A stretch of 64,000 bases of DNA from Streptomyces rubradiris (GTDB lineage Bacteria > Actinomycetota > Actinomycetes > Streptomycetales > Streptomycetaceae): assembly GCF_016860525.1 (NCBI RefSeq), contig NZ_BNEA01000007.1:1-64000 (forward strand), given 5' to 3'. This document shows, piece after piece, positions 59,970-64,000 of the stretch. A program made the position numbers and the translations under genes. Within the stretch, counting starts at the first letter, position 1; each line of letters opens with the position of its first letter. The notes under the pieces were generated by a model. The model made no database searches, had not been told where the DNA came from, and saw nothing but the letters and a program-made list of their open reading frames with translations.

Positions 59970-60812
59970 GTGAACCACCAGGTCGCGGGCATCAGGCAGA
60001 TGGTTCGTGCCGGGAACCCCGGGCGACTCGATGTCGTCGGCACGGCCGTTCTGTCGGTACTCGCCGGCTCCTTGATCACGTTGCTGCAGGCACACTCGGC
60101 CGGCCTGCCCGCCCCGGTCACGTTCGTCGTGGCCGCCGCCGGGGCGCTCGCCGCCGTGGGACTGTGGTGGCGTGTGCGTGTGCGCAGCACGCCCGACGGG
60201 CTCTCGCCCCGACGGGTGATCGCATCCCGCGGCTTCCTGGCGGCCGGGCTCATCGGCGGGACCGTCTTCGCCGGCTACTACGGGGTGCTGTTCCGCGCCC
60301 TGTCCATGATCGAGCAGGCCACGGGCGGTGGCCCCGTGGAAGCCGGTGTGCTCTTGGTCCCGGCCGCCGCCTGCTCGGTGCCGGCCGGACGGCTGGTCGG
60401 CACCTTGACCGACCGGTTCACCGGCTGGCAAGGTGTCGGCCGGGCCCCGGCGCTCACCGTCATCGGCGTGCTCGTGGTCGCGGTCTTCACCGGGCCGGTC
60501 CCGATCGTCCTCGGCACGGCCTTGGCCGTGTACGGGTTCGCCGGTGCCCAAGCCGTACCGGTGAGCCTCGCGCCGGAGCTGGTCGCCGCGGACGACCGCC
60601 ACACCGCACAGGGCCTGCTCAGCTTCATGAACGTTCTGGGCGGCGGGATCGGTCCGGCCGCTGTCGCGGGTCTGTCCGGCATCGCGCCGGCGCCGATGGC
60701 CCTCGCGGTGCTTGCGGCACTCCCCCTGTCCGGATTCGTCCTCAGCCTGACCCGACGTCCTACCGCCGACCGCCGCCCCGAACCGGGTACCCCGCGTGGG
60801 AGCCCGCGCTGA
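59970..60812 (+). pseudogene. MFS transporter, C-terminal part
   Basis: A 280-residue reading frame with about 8 hydrophobic segments (LDVVGTAVLSVLAGSLI, FLAAGLIGGTVFAGYYGVLF, VVAVFTGPVPIVLGTALAV). GRLDVVG is the linker preceding the second half of 14-TM DHA2 exporters. The N-terminal six TMs and their start are absent, so the gene is probably truncated; alternatively a short GTG-start protein is made. Confidence 0.7.
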
Positions 60813-60864
60813 CGGTCCACCTGCAACTGATCCGACAACGCCTCGACCAGCAAGGAGCCTTGCC

Positions 60865-61986
60865 ATGTCCGCCGAGCCATTCGAGGTCAGCATCACCGAA
60901 GCCGAGATCGCGGACCTGCGTGAACGACTGCGACGGACACGGTGGCCCGAGCGCGAGCCGGTGGACGACTGGTCACAGGGGCTGCCGCTGGCGTATGCAC
61001 AGGAGCTGTGCCGCAGCTGGGCCGAGGACTACGACTTCGGGTTCGCCGAGCGGCTGAACGTGTTCCCGCAGTACCGCGACACCATCGATGGGCTGGGCAT
61101 CCACTTCCTGCACGTCCGCTCGCCGGAGCCGGACGCGTTCCCGCTCGTGCTCACGCACGGGTGGCCGGGTTCGGTGCTCGAGTTCCTGGAGGTCCTCGGC
61201 CCGCTGACCGACCCCCGCGCGCACGGCGGTGACCCGGCGGACGCGTTCCACGTGGTCGCGCCGTCGTTGCCCGGGTACGGCTGGAGTGACAAGCCGTCGA
61301 CGACCGGGTGGGGCATCACCCGCATCGCGCGCGCCTGGGACACATTGATGGTCTCGCTGGGTTACGAACGGTACGGCGCGCAGGGCGGTGACTGGGGCTC
61401 GGCGGTGTCCGCGGCGCTGGGCGAAGTGGCGCCCGATCGGGTCGCCGGCGTCCACCTGAACCTGGGATCCGTGGCGGCGGGCACGTTCAACGACCCGACG
61501 CCCGCGGAGCTGGCGAATCTCAAGGCCGAAAAAGAGATGCAGCGCACCGGCCGGGGATACTCGGCGATCCAGGCTACCCGGCCGCAGACGCTGGGCTACG
61601 GCCTCACCGACTCCCCGGCCGGGCAGGCGGCCTGGATCGCCGAGAAGTTCTGGGCGTGGACGGACAACAACGGCCATCCCGAGGACGCGTTGTCGCGGCA
61701 GACGATCCTCGACGAGATCTCGGTCTACTGGTTCACCGCGTCGGCCACGTCGTCGGCGCGCCTGTACTGGGAGAGCTTCGCCAACTTCCGGGACAAGGTG
61801 ACCGCGCCGTCCGGGCTGTCGGTCTACCCACGTGACATAACCCGCCCGTCGAGGCGGGAGGCCGAGCTGCGGTTCACCGACCTGCGCTGGTTCGAGGAGC
61901 TGCCGCGCGGCGGCCACTTCGCCGCATTGGAGCAGCCGGAGTCGCTGGTCGAGCAGATACGTGGATTCTTCCGCCTGTTCCGCTGA
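60865..61986 (+). CDS. Epoxide hydrolase (alpha/beta-hydrolase, EHN domain)
   Basis: A 373-residue epoxide hydrolase. The N-terminal EHN segment (DLRERLRRTRWPER, DWSQGLPLAYAQELC), LTHGWPGSVLEF (oxyanion), GAQGGDWGSA with nucleophile Asp176, two Tyr in the cap and RGGHFAALEQPE with the His are complete. It hydrates epoxides to diols. ATG at 60865 follows AAGGAG. Confidence 0.93.
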   Translation: MSAEPFEVSITEAEIADLRERLRRTRWPEREPVDDWSQGLPLAYAQELCRSWAEDYDFGFAERLNVFPQYRDTIDGLGIHFLHVRSPEPDAFPLVLTHGWPGSVLEFLEVLGPLTDPRAHGGDPADAFHVVAPSLPGYGWSDKPSTTGWGITRIARAWDTLMVSLGYERYGAQGGDWGSAVSAALGEVAPDRVAGVHLNLGSVAAGTFNDPTPAELANLKAEKEMQRTGRGYSAIQATRPQTLGYGLTDSPAGQAAWIAEKFWAWTDNNGHPEDALSRQTILDEISVYWFTASATSSARLYWESFANFRDKVTAPSGLSVYPRDITRPSRREAELRFTDLRWFEELPRGGHFAALEQPESLVEQIRGFFRLFR

Positions 61987-62224
61987 CGGTCCGCCCCCTG
62001 GGAAGCCCGCGCCCAGGAGATGGTCATGTCCGTCCCCCGGGTCAACGGCACAACGACGGCCGCGTACCGCGTTCTCCTGAATGGCCAGTTGCGAGGATTC
62101 TGCGAACGGCCCGCGAGTGATCACGTTTCGGCAGGTCGCCGTTCGCAGAAAACCTCTCACAACCAGGGCGTTGTGCCCAACGGTCCTGAGAGACTGCCTG
62201 GTGGACCGTGGGCCCGGTCAGGCC
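61987..62224. other. Intergenic region
   Basis: About 240 bp, no gene recognised. Confidence 0.5.
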
Positions 62225-62560
62225 GTGAGTGCGGCGCAACGCACCGAATGCCCCAAGTGTGAAGCTCCGGCCGGGAGTCCGTGCCGCGCCCGGAGCGGGA
62301 GATGCGCGACGAAGTACCACACACCGCCCGCTTCACCCTTGTCCCCGCACTCCGCGAAGAACTCGACGTTCCCGTACCCGACGACCGCGCCCCGGGACTG
62401 ACCTGGACGCCGGGCCCGCCTGTCGAGGACGCCCCGCCGAGCGCCGCCGCGAAGCCGATCCGGATCGGTACGCCCGCTGCTGGACCGCCCAGCAGGAACC
62501 CCAGTCCCGACTCGATGCGCCGAGTGCGAGCGTGTCTTCTCCGAGAAGATCGGATACGTG
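62225..62560 (+). pseudogene. Serine recombinase with N-terminal zinc finger, remnant
   Basis: GTG at 62225: CPKCEAPAGSPCRARSG is the zinc finger seen at the start of Streptomyces resolvase-type recombinases, followed in other frames by ARFTLVPALREELDVPVP and KPIRIG / YARC, the start of the resolvase domain (RIGYARC). At least two indels; the catalytic domain is cut off by the TetR gene. Confidence 0.6.
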
Positions 62561-62562
62561 CC

Positions 62563-63150
62563 TCAGCCGTGGTCCCGCACCGCAGCGAGGCACTGGTCGT
62601 AGAGGTCTGCCAGGTCGATCCGTCCGTCATGTCCGGCCCAGAGTTCGGTTGCCGTGTCGATACAGGCGAAGACCGTCGCGACGATCGCCTTGGCCTGCGT
62701 GTCGGGAGCCGGGCGGCCGGAGCCGTTGCTCAGCCGCGCCCGGATGACGGGGACGAGTTCGGCCTGCCAGCGCAGTCGCTTCTCGATGTAGCGGGCATGC
62801 AGCGAGGGCGTGTCGAAGACGAGGCGGGAGAGTTCCAGCGCGCGCTCAGGTGGGTGGTTGGCGGTCAGAATGACCTCGAATCCGGCGCGCAGGGCATCCC
62901 AGGCGGACATCTCGGCCGGCTGCTGCTCGACGGTCCGTTTCAGCAGCTCGCCCAGCGCCTCCTGGTCGCCGCAGACCAGGTCCTCCTTGGTTCCGAAGTA
63001 GCGGAAGAGGGAGCGCTGCGAGATCCCCGCCTCCCGCGCGATCTGCGCGATCGTCGTCTGCTCGTAGCCCTGCTCGGCGAACAGGCGTACCGCCGTGTCC
63101 AGGATCGCCTGGACGGCGACCTGCCGCGAGCGCTCCCACAAGGTCGTCAT
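62563..63150 (-). CDS. TetR-family repressor
   Basis: A 195-residue TetR regulator; helix-turn-helix AVQAILDTAVRLFAEQGYEQ, TTIAQIAREAGISQRSLFRYF. Divergent from an SDR gene; a palindrome between them is the probable operator. Confidence 0.92.
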   Translation of the reverse strand: MTTLWERSRQVAVQAILDTAVRLFAEQGYEQTTIAQIAREAGISQRSLFRYFGTKEDLVCGDQEALGELLKRTVEQQPAEMSAWDALRAGFEVILTANHPPERALELSRLVFDTPSLHARYIEKRLRWQAELVPVIRARLSNGSGRPAPDTQAKAIVATVFACIDTATELWAGHDGRIDLADLYDQCLAAVRDHG

Positions 63151-63187
63151 GGACGTCAGGATACGCCTCTAGACAGCGACCGCCTAC

Positions 63188-63204
63188 CTGGCATTAACTG
63201 CCAG
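63188..63204. promoter_or_regulatory. Candidate TetR operator CTGGCA-N5-TGCCAG
   Basis: CTGGCA-TTAAC-TGCCAG, a perfect 6-bp inverted repeat, 38 bp from the TetR start and 29 bp before the SDR start. Confidence 0.6.
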
Positions 63205-63232
63205 AAAGGCAGCGACTGAAAGAAGGATGACC

Positions 63233-64000
63233 ATGCCGGCCGTCGACTACCACGGACACACCACTCTCATCACCGGGGCCAGCGCGGGCCTCGGCGCCGA
63301 GTTCGCCCGCCAGCTCGCCGCCCGCGGCTCCGACCTGGTGCTGGTCGCCCGCCGCAGGGAACGCCTGGAGAAGCTGGCCACCGAGCTGCGCGAACAGCAT
63401 CGGATCCAGGTGCACGTGGTGGAGATGGACCTGGCCACGGACCACCCCGGGCAGGCGCTGGCCGAGCAGGTGGACCAGCTCGGCCTGCACGTCACAAGCC
63501 TGATCAACAACGCCGGGTTCGCCACCTTCGGCCCTTTCCACCAGGCGGACCCGGACCGGCTGCGCCGGGAGATCGCGGTCGACGTGACCGCGGTCGCCGA
63601 CATCAGCCGTGCCTTCATCGACCAACTGCGTACCGCGGGCCGCGGAGTACTGGTCAACGTGGCGAGCATGGCCGCCTACCAGCCCAACCCGCGCATGGCG
63701 CTCTACGGGGCGACCAAGGCGTTCGTCCTCAGCCTCACCGAAGCGCTGTGGGAGGAGTCGCGCGGCACCGGTCTGCGGGTGCTGGCCCTGTCCCCCGGCG
63801 CGACCCGGACCGAGTTCTTCGATGTCGTGGGCACCCCACAGGCCGCCGGAGGGACCAGGCTCGCCTCGCCCGTCGACGTCGTCCGCACCGCGCTGGCCGC
63901 CCTGGACCGCAGGAACCCGCCACCCAGCGTCATCGCAGGCCGCATGAACCGGGTGATGGCCTTCCTCGCCCGACGCCTGGCCACCCGGCGCCAGGTCATC
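63233..64000 (+). CDS. SDR-family oxidoreductase, runs off the window
   Basis: At least 256 residues, open at the right edge. TTLITGASAGLGAEFARQL (cofactor loop), LINNAGFATFGPF, VNVASMAAYQ (Ser), YGATK (Tyr and Lys) and LSPGATRTEFF fit the classical SDR pattern, close to the DltE/short-chain group of the type that keeps a C-terminal extension (RTALAALDRRNPPP). I chose ATG at 63233, 6 nt after AGAAGG. Confidence 0.9.
   Translation, partial: MPAVDYHGHTTLITGASAGLGAEFARQLAARGSDLVLVARRRERLEKLATELREQHRIQVHVVEMDLATDHPGQALAEQVDQLGLHVTSLINNAGFATFGPFHQADPDRLRREIAVDVTAVADISRAFIDQLRTAGRGVLVNVASMAAYQPNPRMALYGATKAFVLSLTEALWEESRGTGLRVLALSPGATRTEFFDVVGTPQAAGGTRLASPVDVVRTALAALDRRNPPPSVIAGRMNRVMAFLARRLATRRQVI

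Overview
The window is high-GC actinobacterial DNA, almost certainly Streptomyces. The reasons are strong third-position G/C bias, many GTG starts, ATGA/GTGA gene overlaps, GlgE-type alpha-glucan genes, DUF317 and DUF6207 family proteins, many TetR and LysR regulators, and rare TTA (bldA-type) codons in regulatory-looking genes. The mix of intact accessory genes and many decaying genes suggests a chromosome arm or another variable region. No rRNA, tRNA or CRISPR array was recognised.

Layout. 0-10 kb: a secreted ricin-B lectin, a LysR regulator with a TTA codon, a frameshifted RHS/YD-repeat gene followed by a small membrane protein, a lipoprotein, a DUF317 pair, and a P450-ferredoxin pair flanked by two pieces of ATP-dependent DNA ligase genes. 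10-16.5 kb: a Tat-exported FAD oxidase (berberine-bridge type), a TetR regulator apparently starting at CTG, an SDR, then a TetR divergent from an MFS pump plus a SnoaL-like protein, with operator-like palindromes between them.

16.7-36.5 kb is the most coherent region. Leftward genes encode an Hsp31/DJ-1 protein, a ThDP-dependent decarboxylase-like enzyme, a SnoaL-like protein, a second DJ-1 protein, an AGE-family epimerase-like protein, GlgX and a STAS protein. Rightward genes encode glgE-treS-mak, then an IS701-like protein that seems to have lost catalytic residues and carries a TTA codon, a SnoaL protein, a GMC oxidoreductase, a double SnoaL protein, another SnoaL protein and a VOC protein. 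TreS, Mak and GlgE convert trehalose to maltose, to maltose 1-phosphate, to alpha-1,4-glucan, and GlgX debranches glucan. No glgB is present. Interleaving with redox and SnoaL-type genes suggests a sugar-linked specialised pathway rather than only housekeeping storage metabolism; this is an inference.

36.5-45.3 kb is a rearranged zone: SDR remnant, KhtT-like antiporter subunit joined directly to a truncated [NiFe]-hydrogenase accessory group (Fe-S subunit fragment, hypC, frameshifted hypF, maturation protease), direct repeats, an excisionase-like gene, an IS5-type transposase with a probable frameshift signal, a frameshifted DUF6207 gene and integrase-associated fragments.

45.4-64 kb: FAD monooxygenase, LysR divergent from an alpha/beta hydrolase, a carboxylesterase-MBL operon divergent from an MmyB-type XRE regulator, then a run of pseudogenes (M48 peptidase, TPR regulator, IS630, P-type ATPase), a TetR/SDR pair with two matching operators, an SDR with Lys-to-Arg in its active site, a partial MFS gene, an epoxide hydrolase, a serine-recombinase remnant, and a TetR divergent from an SDR cut by the window end. 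Many broken genes differ from intact relatives by single-base indels, so true decay and sequencing error both need to be considered.
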